Source: Ruminococcus sp.
GTDB taxonomy: Bacteria > Bacillota > Clostridia > Oscillospirales > Ruminococcaceae
DNA length: 64,000 bases
NCBI GenBank assembly: GCA_017620025.1
Contig: JAFZRF010000055.1
Location: 62,001 to 126,000 of the forward strand
Direction of reading: 5' to 3'
The position numbers and the translations under genes are program-made. Shown here one piece after another: positions 31,074 through 40,404 of this stretch (position 1 is the stretch's first letter; every line of letters starts with the position of its first letter). Under the pieces are notes generated by a model, which was given only the letters and a program-made list of their open reading frames with translations, made no database searches and was not told where the DNA came from.

Positions 31074-31834
31074 AGTGATGTTATCCTTTCCGCAATTACT
31101 GCCGCTGCAAGTACCGCTGTCTCACATACCACAGTGAACCAGCCGCAGAGATCTCCCGTTATTCCGCCGAAATCACGGTATGAAGCATACCTGTGATATC
31201 CGAGCACTGCCGCCGCTGCCAGAACAGATACAGCTCCGACTGCCGGAGATAGCACTACAGATACCGCAGCAGATACGATGATGAAGAATACCTCCATAGC
31301 AACAGTGATGTTCCTGTGGGCAGGCTTCACGAAGCTCTGCAGTGTGCCGGAGGACTTCGCCGAGCGGAAGGTCACGGCAGTAAGACCGCTGAGTGCACGG
31401 GAGAGAACATATCCGCAGGCTATGACTCCGGCTGTCCTCAGCTCTGTGACCTCAGAAAACAGCGCAGTCTGTACTATAAGGCAGAGACATACTCTTATCA
31501 CTGCAAATGAGCCTATATGCGGATCTGACATTATCTCAAGGCGTTTCTCCCTGTCGGCATAGGTTGCTCTTGCGTCCGTGACATCGCAGAAGCCGTCAAG
31601 GTGTATGCCTCCTGTAACAAGCACGGAGAGTAATACCGCACCCGCAGCAAAGAGCAGCTGTCCGATGCCGATGCGGTCGCAGAAAAGCCTCCACAGCATA
31701 AGAAGACCGCCGGTCACAGCACCGACGAGCGGGAAGAACCCCAGCGCATACCGCCGGTTTTCCTCCTTCCACTCCACCCTCGGGACAGGGATGCGGGAAT
31801 ACATAAGAAAGGCAGAACAGAGCGATTTCAGCAT
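31070..31834 (-). CDS. cobS: Adenosylcobinamide-GDP ribazoletransferase (cobalamin synthase)
   Basis: This 254-aa membrane protein has the CobS signature start (FLMYSRIPVP), GFFPLVGAVTGG and the metal-binding GIHLDGFCDVTDA. It joins the lower ligand nucleotide to adenosylcobinamide-GDP. The start at 31834 overlaps the CobU stop (ATGCTGA); the ATG 14 codons earlier lies inside cobU without a ribosome site. Confidence 0.94.
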   Translation of the reverse strand: MLKSLCSAFLMYSRIPVPRVEWKEENRRYALGFFPLVGAVTGGLLMLWRLFCDRIGIGQLLFAAGAVLLSVLVTGGIHLDGFCDVTDARATYADREKRLEIMSDPHIGSFAVIRVCLCLIVQTALFSEVTELRTAGVIACGYVLSRALSGLTAVTFRSAKSSGTLQSFVKPAHRNITVAMEVFFIIVSAAVSVVLSPAVGAVSVLAAAAVLGYHRYASYRDFGGITGDLCGWFTVVCETAVLAAAVIAERITSL

Positions 31835-32349
31835 GGCAGTTCCCCCTTCAGTACAACGGGTATACCGTACACGCATTCTATCACGTTGTCAGCAAATGCA
31901 GCTATACCGGCATTTATCTCCCCGAGAGCCTGTATGTAATCCCCAGTGCCTTCCGGATAGGCAATGCCGTCGCTCCCCACCTGATTCGTTACTATGACAA
32001 GCTCTCCCGACTTTTCAGCAAGTGTGCGTATGCCGTCAACTATACCGCTGACGGAGAAGCCTGTACCATCGCCGGAGAACATCTCATTCGCACAGAGATT
32101 GCCCATACATTCCAGCAGTACACCGCAGTCCTCAGGCAGCTCAGTACCGCCGATACCGGTATATCTCTCCACTGTCTCAAAGCCCTTGCCGGCACGCATC
32201 TTCCGGTGGCGTTCAATGGCTTCAAAGGCATCCTCGCCGAAGGGCTGCATGGTAGCGATGTATATCTTCCTGCCGCCGAAGCTGTCGAGTATCCTTTCGG
32301 CAAGACTGGATTTTCCGCACTTTGAGCCGCCTGTCACAAGTGTCGTCAT
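31828..32349 (-). CDS. cobU: Adenosylcobinamide kinase/guanylyltransferase
   Basis: This 173-aa bifunctional enzyme has the P-loop VTGGSKCGKSSLAE, KIYIATMQPF and the guanylylated-His segment ERHRKMR. It phosphorylates adenosylcobinamide and turns it into the GDP form used by CobS, encoded next with a 7-bp overlap. Confidence 0.94.
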   Translation of the reverse strand: MTTLVTGGSKCGKSSLAERILDSFGGRKIYIATMQPFGEDAFEAIERHRKMRAGKGFETVERYTGIGGTELPEDCGVLLECMGNLCANEMFSGDGTGFSVSGIVDGIRTLAEKSGELVIVTNQVGSDGIAYPEGTGDYIQALGEINAGIAAFADNVIECVYGIPVVLKGELPC

Positions 32350-33395
32350 TTCAGTTCCACATACCTTTCTATAGCTGTATCTTCAAATCTGTGTGCGTTG
32401 TTGTAGAGCGAGAGAGCCCCTTCAAGAAGCGGTATCAGCAGAGCTCCGCCCGTACCCTCGCCGAGCCGGAGACCTGCATTGATGGGCGCTCTGAGACCGA
32501 TGTACCCGAGAAGCCCCTCGCCTGCCGGCTCGCAGGAGCAGTGCGAGGCAAGCATATATTCGCTGCAAAGCGGCTGTATCTTGCAGGCAACTGCCGCAGC
32601 TGCCGCCGATATCACGCCGTCGATTATAACGGGGACATGATAGTATGCCCCGCCGAGGAAAAGCCCCGTCATTGCGGCGATCTCCGCACCTCCGAGCTTC
32701 TGAAGCAGCTCAAGCGGCCTGTCCGGTGAAGGCTGGTTCACCTCTGTCGCACGTCTTACAACACTGACCTTTTTCTGCAAGCCCTCCGACGAAAGCCCTG
32801 CCCCTCTGCCTGTTACCTTTTCCGGCGGGAGTCCAAGCAGTACTGAGGCAAGAGCAGCAGTGGGAGTGGTATTGCCGATTCCCATTTCTCCGGTAATTAT
32901 AAGCTTTGCACCGTTCCCTGCAAGCTCTCCGGCAATATCCATTCCGGTCACTATCGCAGCCTCTGTTTCAGCCGCAGTCATAGCGCTGCCCTCTGCGATA
33001 TTCCTTGTGCCGCGGACAACCTTCCTCTTTATGAGACTGCTGCATTCCACATCTTCTGCGATCCCCACATCTACCGCCATTACGTCGATACCGTAAGCGG
33101 CAGCAACAGCGTTTATGTTGGAACGTCCCTCCGCTATGGCAGCGGCACACTGCGCCGTGACCTCCTGTCCGCACTGCGTCACACCCTCACAGACAACACC
33201 ATGATCCCCGCACATGATAACGGCAGTGCGCTTCGATATATCTACATCAGGCGTACCCTGTACGGCGGCGATGCGCTGTATCATCTCTTCCAGCAGGCCG
33301 AAGCTGCCGAGAGGCTTGGCAATACTGTCCCAGCGCTCCTTTGCTGCTTTGTATGCTGCCCTATCAGCCGGTACTATCTGTTTTATCCTGTCCAT
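32346..33395 (-). CDS. cobT: Nicotinate-nucleotide-dimethylbenzimidazole phosphoribosyltransferase
   Basis: This 349-aa enzyme activates the lower-ligand base using nicotinate mononucleotide. Motifs are MCGDHGVVCEGVTQC, EGRSNINAVA, EMGIGNTTPTAALA and GGAEIAAMTGLFLGGAYY. The N-terminal 32 bp overlap the end of cbiA, the largest overlap in the operon. The NaMN it uses is produced by the pncB salvage route at the left of this window. Confidence 0.94.
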   Translation of the reverse strand: MDRIKQIVPADRAAYKAAKERWDSIAKPLGSFGLLEEMIQRIAAVQGTPDVDISKRTAVIMCGDHGVVCEGVTQCGQEVTAQCAAAIAEGRSNINAVAAAYGIDVMAVDVGIAEDVECSSLIKRKVVRGTRNIAEGSAMTAAETEAAIVTGMDIAGELAGNGAKLIITGEMGIGNTTPTAALASVLLGLPPEKVTGRGAGLSSEGLQKKVSVVRRATEVNQPSPDRPLELLQKLGGAEIAAMTGLFLGGAYYHVPVIIDGVISAAAAAVACKIQPLCSEYMLASHCSCEPAGEGLLGYIGLRAPINAGLRLGEGTGGALLIPLLEGALSLYNNAHRFEDTAIERYVELK

Positions 33396-34713
33396 TTTCC
33401 CTGTGCTCCATACACTTTTTTACGAAACGCTCAGCGATACGGATATCCGAGCAGAAGCTGATATGCGGAAAGCCTGCATAGAGAGTATCGCTCACATGAG
33501 CGCATTCCCAGTGTCTGCCGTCTGTCTTCTCCGCCGAGAATCCGTCACCGCAGGAGGTGCTGTCCCAGTAGTGAAACTCATGCGCTTTTATTTTCTCCCC
33601 GGCGCTGCACAGGAGATTGTCCTCACCGGCAGTCATGGTGATATATCCGAAGCGCTGCAGCCTGTCAGTCGGGAATGCCTTTCCGCTTATCACGCCGGCC
33701 ATATGGTACTCCGTACCGTCCTTGGATACAAGCGTGTCATGCAGATACATAAACCCGCCGCACTCCGCAATTGTCGGCATACCGCCAGATATACACTTCT
33801 TCACACTGTCGAGCATAGACCTGTTGGCAGAAAGCCTTTCCGCATACAGCTCAGGATATCCGCCGCAGAGTATAAGACCGTCAGCCTCCGGTACTTCCTT
33901 TTCTTCAAGAGGTGAGAAATACCTTATCGTACAGCCCGTCTTTTCAAGAAGCTCTATGTTCTCCTGATAGATGAAGCAGAAGGCTCTGTCACGGGCAACG
34001 GCTATCACCGGGGCAGATTCAAAGCCGGATATCTCCGGCGCGGTATACTCCGGGAGAGGCACATCGCCAAGCTCAAGAAGCCTGTCGATGCGGATATACT
34101 TCTCTGCAAGCTCTCCGAGACGGGAAAGCTTCTCCTGTATGTCATCTATCTCGTCTGCCGTTACAAGTCCGAGGTGACGGCTCTCTATCGTTATATCACA
34201 CTTAGGCAGGCAGCCGAAATACTCCGTTCCAAGCTCACTGCACAGCCTCTGTGCAAGCGGTATCAGCTTCTCCGGCAGGCGGCTGAATATGAATCCGGCT
34301 ATACGGTTACTGCGGTAGCTGAGAAAACCTTTCATTACCGCTCCGATGGAATCGCTCATGCCACGGCAGTCGATCACTATTACAGCAGGCGTCTGAGTAA
34401 GCTCCGAGACCGACCATGCGCTGCCCTCCGCCCCGTCATAGAAGCCCATAACGCCCTCAATAACAGATACATCATGTCCGCCAACCTTTTCGTCCAGAAG
34501 ATAAAGGAGCATATCCCTGCCGCAGAAAAAGCTGTCAAGATTATGCGAGCTCACGCCTATAGCCTTTCTGTGGAACATCGGGTCTATGTAGTCCGGACCG
34601 CATTTGAATGCCGCCGGAGAAAGCCCCCTCTTTTTAAGTGCCGAGAGGACTGCACAGGTTACTGTCGTCTTCCCGCAGCCGCTCCTGGTACCGGCAATGA
34701 TAAAACGTTTCAT
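33364..34713 (-). CDS. cbiA: Cobyrinic acid a,c-diamide synthase
   Basis: This 449-aa enzyme has an N-terminal ATP domain (IIAGTRSGCGKTTVT, FKCGPDYIDPMFH) and a C-terminal glutamine amidotransferase domain (nucleophile in TIAECGGFMYL, late His in the HEFHYWDS segment). It amidates the a and c side chains of cobyrinate. The stop lies inside cobT. Confidence 0.95.
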   Translation of the reverse strand: MKRFIIAGTRSGCGKTTVTCAVLSALKKRGLSPAAFKCGPDYIDPMFHRKAIGVSSHNLDSFFCGRDMLLYLLDEKVGGHDVSVIEGVMGFYDGAEGSAWSVSELTQTPAVIVIDCRGMSDSIGAVMKGFLSYRSNRIAGFIFSRLPEKLIPLAQRLCSELGTEYFGCLPKCDITIESRHLGLVTADEIDDIQEKLSRLGELAEKYIRIDRLLELGDVPLPEYTAPEISGFESAPVIAVARDRAFCFIYQENIELLEKTGCTIRYFSPLEEKEVPEADGLILCGGYPELYAERLSANRSMLDSVKKCISGGMPTIAECGGFMYLHDTLVSKDGTEYHMAGVISGKAFPTDRLQRFGYITMTAGEDNLLCSAGEKIKAHEFHYWDSTSCGDGFSAEKTDGRHWECAHVSDTLYAGFPHISFCSDIRIAERFVKKCMEHRENGQDKTDSTG

Positions 34714-35900
34714 GAGAGCCTCCCGCTGATGATGAATACAGGGTTCTGCGCCCGCATCATGGTATGACCGAGCATCTTTTCCGCCCTTGTTATACCTATC
34801 TGTACGATCTCCGGTTCAGTGCCGTGCTCAGAAAAGCAATTCATTGCATCATGAACTGTTTCAAGTGATACTGCGGTCACAACGATCTGAGCCCGCGGAT
34901 TCTTTTTGCATACTTCTGCAAGGATGCCTGCCATATTTCCTGATGTGCCGCCGATGAACACACAGTCCGGTGTCTCTGCATCAGAGAGAACCTCCGGGCA
35001 GCTTCCCTCTGTGACGGTTATATTATCGCAGCCGAAAAGCCGTGCATTCTCTTCAGTCAGTCTTACCGCATCCGGCTTCTTGTCGAATGCAAGCACTTTT
35101 CCTTCCGGGCAGCGGAAAGCGGCTTCCACAGATACCGAACCCGTGCCGCTGCCGATATCCCATACCACGGAATCGCGGCATATCCCGAGCTTTGAAACGG
35201 CAACGCACCTTACCTCCGCTTTCGTCATTGGAACACTGCTCCGTGTAAAGCTGTCATCCGGTATCGCCGATGGGATATATCTCAGGAAGTCATCATTCTC
35301 CGTGAGCATGACGGACAGCTTTCCGGTATCTTTTTCCGCAAGCTCCGATGCAGTGCCGCTTATGATACATTCTTCCGGATAGCCGAGGTCTGAACCGATA
35401 TGAACTTTTACATCCGGCATACCGTATTCACAGAGCCGCCTGCAAACGTCAGGCGAAGACATATCCCCGCCGAGGAGGAAGAAGCAGTGCCCGTTCATTT
35501 TCACATTAAGCGCAACACTTGAAGTCCTGCCGTGAAGTGTAATGAACTTCATATTTTCATATGGAATTCCTGCCTTGCTGCAAAAATATGACACCGAGGA
35601 AATGCCGGCTACAACCTGCACATCGTGACCGTCAAGGAGGGGCAGCAGTTTCCTTGTGCCGCTGAAAAATCCGCTGTCTCCCGACATCAGCACCGCTGCT
35701 GTATCATATCCGGCACTGCCGAGCTTATCTGCAATATCAGACGGCCTGTAGCTGACAAAAAGCTCCTTGCCGGACTGTGCAAAAGGCTTCACAACGCGCT
35801 CTGCGCCGATGAGCAGACCTGCTTCTGTAATGGCTTTTTCAGCCTCTCTTGTGAGTGTTTCAGCGCCGTCCATACCTGTGCCGACTATGTATACCTTCAT
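34710..35900 (-). CDS. cbiET: Fused cobalt-precorrin-7 C5-methyltransferase/C15-methyltransferase (decarboxylating)
   Basis: This 396-aa fusion has an N-terminal tetrapyrrole methylase domain (CbiE; KVYIVGTGMDGAETLT, MSGDSGFFSG) to about residue 200 and a C-terminal Rossmann methyltransferase (CbiT; VVWDIGSGTGSVSVEAA, FIGGTSGNMAGIL). It corresponds to CobL of the aerobic route and to the CbiE and CbiT steps of the anaerobic one. Confidence 0.95.
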   Translation of the reverse strand: MKVYIVGTGMDGAETLTREAEKAITEAGLLIGAERVVKPFAQSGKELFVSYRPSDIADKLGSAGYDTAAVLMSGDSGFFSGTRKLLPLLDGHDVQVVAGISSVSYFCSKAGIPYENMKFITLHGRTSSVALNVKMNGHCFFLLGGDMSSPDVCRRLCEYGMPDVKVHIGSDLGYPEECIISGTASELAEKDTGKLSVMLTENDDFLRYIPSAIPDDSFTRSSVPMTKAEVRCVAVSKLGICRDSVVWDIGSGTGSVSVEAAFRCPEGKVLAFDKKPDAVRLTEENARLFGCDNITVTEGSCPEVLSDAETPDCVFIGGTSGNMAGILAEVCKKNPRAQIVVTAVSLETVHDAMNCFSEHGTEPEIVQIGITRAEKMLGHTMMRAQNPVFIISGRLS

Positions 35901-36637
35901 TGCTTCATTTCCTTTTCAATGATCTTGATTATCTCTTCAAAGCTGTATCCCTGTTCTGCCGGACGAATGAGAGTAACAATCTCAGCGCCGCATACCTGTG
36001 CAGCTTCGGCTTTTTCCGGATAACCGCCTGTTGCTCCGCTCTCCTTTGTAAGCAGTATCCCCGCACCGCTTTTCCGCAGGTGCCGGGCGTTCTGTTCTGC
36101 GCTGAACGGTCCTTTTTCCATTATCACTTTTGCCTCGTCATAGCCAAGCTCACGGCACTGCTCAAGTATTTTCTCAGACGGCAGCACCCTCACCCAGATA
36201 CGCTCCCGGTAATTCCGCACCTTTGTGAGTTCCGGAAGTGACTTGCTCCCGAGAGTACTGAGTATAATATCATCCCCGGCATTGAGCAGCTCCGTCAGCT
36301 CCTCCATGTTCTGTACCGTCCTTCCGCATACCTCCGAGCTTTTTCTTATGAGCCGCAGATACTCCGTTCCGGTCTCAGTACAGGCACGGCGTATGTTCTC
36401 AGTGGCCTCAACGGCATAGGGATGAGTTGCGTCAACGACAGCAGAATACCTGCCGCCGATGAGTGCCTTCATCTGCTCTGCATCAAGCCTTCCGCAAATC
36501 ACTCTGACTCCCTCCGGCACGAGTGAAGCACCGTAATCCGTAGCTACGGAAACATCAGCGCTTATGCCTTCTCTGCCGCAGTATTCCGCAAGCAGCCTGC
36601 CCTCCGTAGTGCCGCCGAAGATAAGAAGCCTATACAT
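35897..36637 (-). CDS. cbiJ: Cobalt-precorrin-6A reductase
   Basis: This 246-aa NAD(P)H-dependent reductase has the N-terminal LLIFGGTTEGRLLAEYC, VVDATHPYAVEATENI and VIMEKGPFSAEQN motifs of the CbiJ/CobK family. It overlaps both neighbours. Confidence 0.94.
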   Translation of the reverse strand: MYRLLIFGGTTEGRLLAEYCGREGISADVSVATDYGASLVPEGVRVICGRLDAEQMKALIGGRYSAVVDATHPYAVEATENIRRACTETGTEYLRLIRKSSEVCGRTVQNMEELTELLNAGDDIILSTLGSKSLPELTKVRNYRERIWVRVLPSEKILEQCRELGYDEAKVIMEKGPFSAEQNARHLRKSGAGILLTKESGATGGYPEKAEAAQVCGAEIVTLIRPAEQGYSFEEIIKIIEKEMKQ

Positions 36638-37352
36638 TCCTGTAGCCCCTCGGAGTCACCATTTTCCCGGCTATTACCCTGGTCTCGGAATTGCCGATAT
36701 ATACCGTTGTGAACATATCCACCGCCGTATCACGAAGCTCCGAAAGCGTTAGGATACGGCTTTCCTGACCTTCACGCCCTATGTTCCTTACATAGCCGCA
36801 GACCGTTTCTCCGGAGCGGTGTTTCAGCACGATGTCGCAAGCCTTCTGCAGATAGTCCGCACGGCTCTTAGACGACGGATTATAGAGGACTATCACCATA
36901 TCGCACTCCGCCGCACATTCAAGGCGTCTGCGTATCTTCTCCGCAGGCGTCAGGAGGTCTGAAAGGCTTATCACTGCGAAATCATGTGTCAGGGGCGAGC
37001 CAAGCACAGCGCCGCCGCTGAATGCCGCCGTAACTCCCGGTACCACCTCTATCACGGTTCCCGGACAGCTTTCCGCAAGCTCATAGGCAAGCCCCGCCAT
37101 ACCGTAAAGCTGAGGATCGCCGCTGCACACCAGTGCGACTGTACGATTCTGTGATTCACGCAGAGCAAGCTCCACACGCTCCTTCTCCTGACGCATACCG
37201 GTCGATGCATATTCCTTTTCCGGGAATATATCTTTAAGCAGCTCGGTATACTTGGTATAACCGACTATCAGCTCGCTGTCGAGCAGTGCTCTCTCAGCTG
37301 CAATAGTCATTCCCTCACGGCTGCCTGCGCCCGTGCCTACGATGTAAAGCAT
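36630..37352 (-). CDS. cbiH: Cobalt-precorrin-3 C17-methyltransferase
   Basis: This 240-aa tetrapyrrole methylase has LYIVGTGAGSREGMTI, IVGYTKYTELL, VCSGDPQLYGMAGL and VPGVTAAFSGGAVLG. It methylates C17 and drives ring contraction. Its start abuts the cbiG stop by one base. Confidence 0.95.
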   Translation of the reverse strand: MLYIVGTGAGSREGMTIAAERALLDSELIVGYTKYTELLKDIFPEKEYASTGMRQEKERVELALRESQNRTVALVCSGDPQLYGMAGLAYELAESCPGTVIEVVPGVTAAFSGGAVLGSPLTHDFAVISLSDLLTPAEKIRRRLECAAECDMVIVLYNPSSKSRADYLQKACDIVLKHRSGETVCGYVRNIGREGQESRILTLSELRDTAVDMFTTVYIGNSETRVIAGKMVTPRGYRNV

Positions 37353-38383
37353 TACAGCACCACCTTTTCAAAGTCGAGCACCACCGGTCTTTCCGCTGCT
37401 GCAACTGTCACGCCGTCATGTGCTGTCTTGCGTATGATAAGCTTTCCTCCGCTGCATCTGACCGCACTTCTCTCACACACGTTATCCGCACCCGTAACAG
37501 TCCTTACAAAATGCGAGCGTGTGAAATCGCCCTCGGTCTCCATAAGCTCCTGCGGTGTGCAGAACGTCACTCCAAGGCCGTGCTTCCTGCAAAATGCAAT
37601 CAGACCTCTTTCATCTGCTTTAAGGTCGATGGTAGCGATGCGCTCCACCCTGTCAAAAGGTATCCTCGCCGATGCAAGTGCTGCTCTGACGGCGATCTCT
37701 ATGCTCTCACAGTCTGCACCTCTCCTGCACCCTATGCCGAGAACGATATTTCTTGGGATGAGCTTCAGAGTTTCCGGGAACGGCAGCCTGTTGTCGCAGC
37801 CGACATAGATGCCTGTGCGGGCTCCTGTACCCGGTGTCAGATCATCCGGCATCCCCATATATTCGTAGTCGCTGACGAAGCCGACTGTCTCTCCGTCAAG
37901 CACTGCCGCCGCAACTGACTTTGCCGCCTGCATATCGCTTATCAGCAGGTCATTTGCCTTGGCAAAGCTGTCTGGTGAGAAGCGTCCGCCGGTATCCGTT
38001 GCCGTAGTTATCACAGCCTGAGCATCGATAAGCTCCGAGAGCAGGAGCGCAAGCACGTTAGCTCCGCCGAGATGGCCGGAAAGTATCGGTATTACGAACC
38101 TTCCGCAGTCGTCTATAACTATGACGGCCGGATCAGTCTGCTTCGAGCGCAGATAAGGTGCGACCGCACGCACTGCTATACCGCTTGCACATACGAATAT
38201 GAGTGCCTCGTATTTTGTGAATATATCGCCTGTCAGCTTCTGCGTGCCGACAAAGCTCCTTGCATCTCTGTCGGTATGGCTGTAGTAGCAGTAGCGTTCC
38301 GCACTCATGAAGTCTGCCTCTGCTGCTATCCTCTCCGAGAGGAGTCTTCCGTTTTCTGTGTATGAGATTATTGCTGCTTTCAT
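37352..38383 (-). CDS. cbiG: Cobalt-precorrin-5A hydrolase
   Basis: This 343-aa protein has the CbiG segments FVCASGIAVRAVAPYL, VIDDCGRFVIPILSGHLGGA and a C-terminal GIGCRRGADCESIE domain. It opens the lactone ring, losing acetaldehyde. It overlaps cbiF by 4 bp. Confidence 0.95.
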   Translation of the reverse strand: MKAAIISYTENGRLLSERIAAEADFMSAERYCYYSHTDRDARSFVGTQKLTGDIFTKYEALIFVCASGIAVRAVAPYLRSKQTDPAVIVIDDCGRFVIPILSGHLGGANVLALLLSELIDAQAVITTATDTGGRFSPDSFAKANDLLISDMQAAKSVAAAVLDGETVGFVSDYEYMGMPDDLTPGTGARTGIYVGCDNRLPFPETLKLIPRNIVLGIGCRRGADCESIEIAVRAALASARIPFDRVERIATIDLKADERGLIAFCRKHGLGVTFCTPQELMETEGDFTRSHFVRTVTGADNVCERSAVRCSGGKLIIRKTAHDGVTVAAAERPVVLDFEKVVL

Positions 38384-39138
38384 CCTTCTTTTGCCTTTCT
38401 GTATTCTGTTTCAAAATCCGGGGAATAGAGCTTCGAGAGTGAGCGCACATCCCCGAGGAAGTCACCGACTGTTATGAGCGCCGTCTTCCTTATTCCGTTT
38501 TCTTCGGCAGTCTTTGCAAGTGTGGCTACAGTACAGCGGCATACCTTCTCATCAGGCCATGTAGCCTTGTATACTATAGCCGCAGGAGTGTCCGGACTGC
38601 AGCCTCCGTTTATCAGCCGTTGTGAGAGTTCCTCCAGCATACCTGTACTGAGGAATATGATCATAGTCGCATGATGTGCCGCAAGGCTCTCTATGCTCTC
38701 GCTCTCCGGCACAGGAGTCCGCCCTGCCATGCGGGTGAGTATCACGGTCTGCGAGACATCCGGCAGGGTATACTCTGCCCTGAGAGCTGCTGCCGCACCG
38801 CAGAACGAGCTGACACCCGGGCATACATCATAAGCGATGCCGAGAGCATCAAGCCTCTCCATCTGCTCCTTTATCGCACCATACAGACACGGGTCTCCGG
38901 TATGCAGCCTGACCGTCATCTTTCCTTCACTCTCAGCCTTTTCCATGACTGCTGTTACTTCATCAAGAGTCATGACTGCGCTGTTGTATATTTCACACTC
39001 AGAGCCTGCATATCCGAGAAGCTCCGGATTCACAAGTGAGCCGGCGTATATTATGACATCCGCTTTCTCAAGAAGCTTCATGCCCCTGAGTGTTATCAGG
39101 TCGGCAGCACCGCTGCCCGCACCTACAAAATGTACCAT
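38380..39138 (-). CDS. cbiF: Cobalt-precorrin-4 C11-methyltransferase
   Basis: This 252-aa tetrapyrrole methylase has VHFVGAGSGAADLITLRG, YAGSLVNPELL, RLHTGDPCLYGAIKEQM and CPGVSSFCGAAAAL. It carries out the C11 methylation. It starts one base after the cbiD stop. Confidence 0.95.
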   Translation of the reverse strand: MVHFVGAGSGAADLITLRGMKLLEKADVIIYAGSLVNPELLGYAGSECEIYNSAVMTLDEVTAVMEKAESEGKMTVRLHTGDPCLYGAIKEQMERLDALGIAYDVCPGVSSFCGAAAALRAEYTLPDVSQTVILTRMAGRTPVPESESIESLAAHHATMIIFLSTGMLEELSQRLINGGCSPDTPAAIVYKATWPDEKVCRCTVATLAKTAEENGIRKTALITVGDFLGDVRSLSKLYSPDFETEYRKAKEG

Positions 39139-39139
39139 A

Positions 39140-40270
39140 TCATCCCTCCGTCGCCTTTCTTATGATATCATCAGCGTATGCCGTTTTGAGAAGAAGCTCA
39201 TGCTGAAACGAGAATATCACTGCTCCTGTTCTTGCCTGTCCCTTTGCACGTGCCTGCAGGTAATGATGTATGCGCTCCGTGAGTACATTCATCACTGCCT
39301 CCGCACAGCCGTTCTCATAAAGTATATCGAGCGCCGCATCTGTAGTGACGCAGTCCGCAAGAGAGCGCAGTACTGCTGTATCTGCGCCTGCTATCGCTCC
39401 GCAGGCAATAAGCGTTTCCATTCTGCCGTCTGCGTAAGAGGAATGGGTATTCATTATACCTGAGCCGAGCTTTACCATTTTTCCGATATGGCCGTAGACA
39501 AGTATATCATCAAACCCGAGCGAGATGCCGATATCTATCGCATCACCGATGAAGTTGCTGCACATGACGCACTGCTCCGCAAGTCCGGGAGCATTGTCGA
39601 AGATATGCTTCTCGCTGTAGTTGCCGAGAGTGAGGACAAGCACCTTCCTCCCTTCCTCACGCCGTACAGAAGCTTCGGTGCGTATTGTCTCAACCACCGC
39701 GCGGTCGCTCATCGGTTCGACTATGCCTGTAGTACCGATTATGGAAATGCCGCCCTCTATACCGATACGCGGATTGAAGGTCTTCTGTGCTGTATCCTCG
39801 CCGCCGGGAACGGATATCACTATACGGAATCCGCCGTGATAGTCATAGAGCTCTGCGATATCACCGACTGCCTGAGTGATCATTTTCCTTGGCACGGAGT
39901 TTATCGCTGCATTGCCGACAGGCTGATCAAGACCGGGCTTCGTGACAGTACCGACGCCGCTCCCGCCGAGTATCTCCACACCTTCATCTGTAAATGACAC
40001 CTCTGCGCATATTTCCATACCGTTCGTAACATCAGGATCGTCGCCGCTGTCCTTTATCACGGAACAGAGAGCGCTCCCGCCGCTAAGTTCACAGCGTGAA
40101 ACAGGAAGGCTGAGCAGGACGCCTTTCGGAGCGAGTATATCCGCCGATGTTACACTGCGCCCGGTGAGCAGAGTCTCAGCAGCAGCCTTTGCCGCTGCCG
40201 CCGCACAGGAACCGGTTGTATATCCGCAGCGGAGCTTTTTTGTGCCGCTGTAAACAAATCTTTCCTCCAT
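39140..40270 (-). CDS. cbiD: Cobalt-precorrin-5B C1-methyltransferase
   Basis: This protein of about 376 aa has the CbiD signature LRCGYTTGSCAAAAAKAA and later GTTGIVEPMSD and GHIGKMVKLGSGIMNTHS. I start at ATG 40270 (MEERFVYSG), where homologues usually begin; an in-frame GTG at 40282 is an alternative, and neither has a strong ribosome site (AGGTG lies just upstream of the ATG). It is the first gene of the cobalamin operon, 45 bp after the -10 box. Confidence 0.93.
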   Translation of the reverse strand: MEERFVYSGTKKLRCGYTTGSCAAAAAKAAAETLLTGRSVTSADILAPKGVLLSLPVSRCELSGGSALCSVIKDSGDDPDVTNGMEICAEVSFTDEGVEILGGSGVGTVTKPGLDQPVGNAAINSVPRKMITQAVGDIAELYDYHGGFRIVISVPGGEDTAQKTFNPRIGIEGGISIIGTTGIVEPMSDRAVVETIRTEASVRREEGRKVLVLTLGNYSEKHIFDNAPGLAEQCVMCSNFIGDAIDIGISLGFDDILVYGHIGKMVKLGSGIMNTHSSYADGRMETLIACGAIAGADTAVLRSLADCVTTDAALDILYENGCAEAVMNVLTERIHHYLQARAKGQARTGAVIFSFQHELLLKTAYADDIIRKATEG

Positions 40271-40314
40271 GTTTGTTATCACCTGCCATCTTCTGAAAAT
40301 GTCCGCTGTATTTT

Positions 40315-40343
40315 ATTATATCATACCTCAGAATCATTTACAA
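40315..40343 (-). promoter_or_regulatory. Promoter of the cobalamin biosynthesis operon
   Basis: On the minus strand TTGTAA (40343-40338), 17-bp spacer, TATAAT (40320-40315). Only about 40 nt separate the start site from cbiD, too short for a riboswitch. Confidence 0.8.
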
Positions 40344-40357
40344 TACATTACAGAGAT

Positions 40358-40388
40358 GAAAAAAGGCTACTGCATCTGCAATAGCCTT
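40358..40388 (-). terminator. Terminator of the exopolysaccharide operon
   Basis: Stem GGCTATTGCA / TGCAGTAGCC (one wobble) followed by TTTTTTC on the minus strand, 16 bp after the last gene. Confidence 0.88.
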
Positions 40389-40404
40389 TGGAAGTATTAT
40401 TTCA

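Noticed and set aside
40338-40355. TGTAAT half-sites near the cbiD -35 as another target of the response regulator
   Set aside because: Only half-sites in a different arrangement are present; the full palindrome seen at 15859 and 18044 is missing.
40271-40404. Possible second cobalamin riboswitch before cbiD
   Set aside because: Only about 40 nt lie between the promoter and cbiD and there is no B12 box; the hairpin there is the terminator of the preceding operon.
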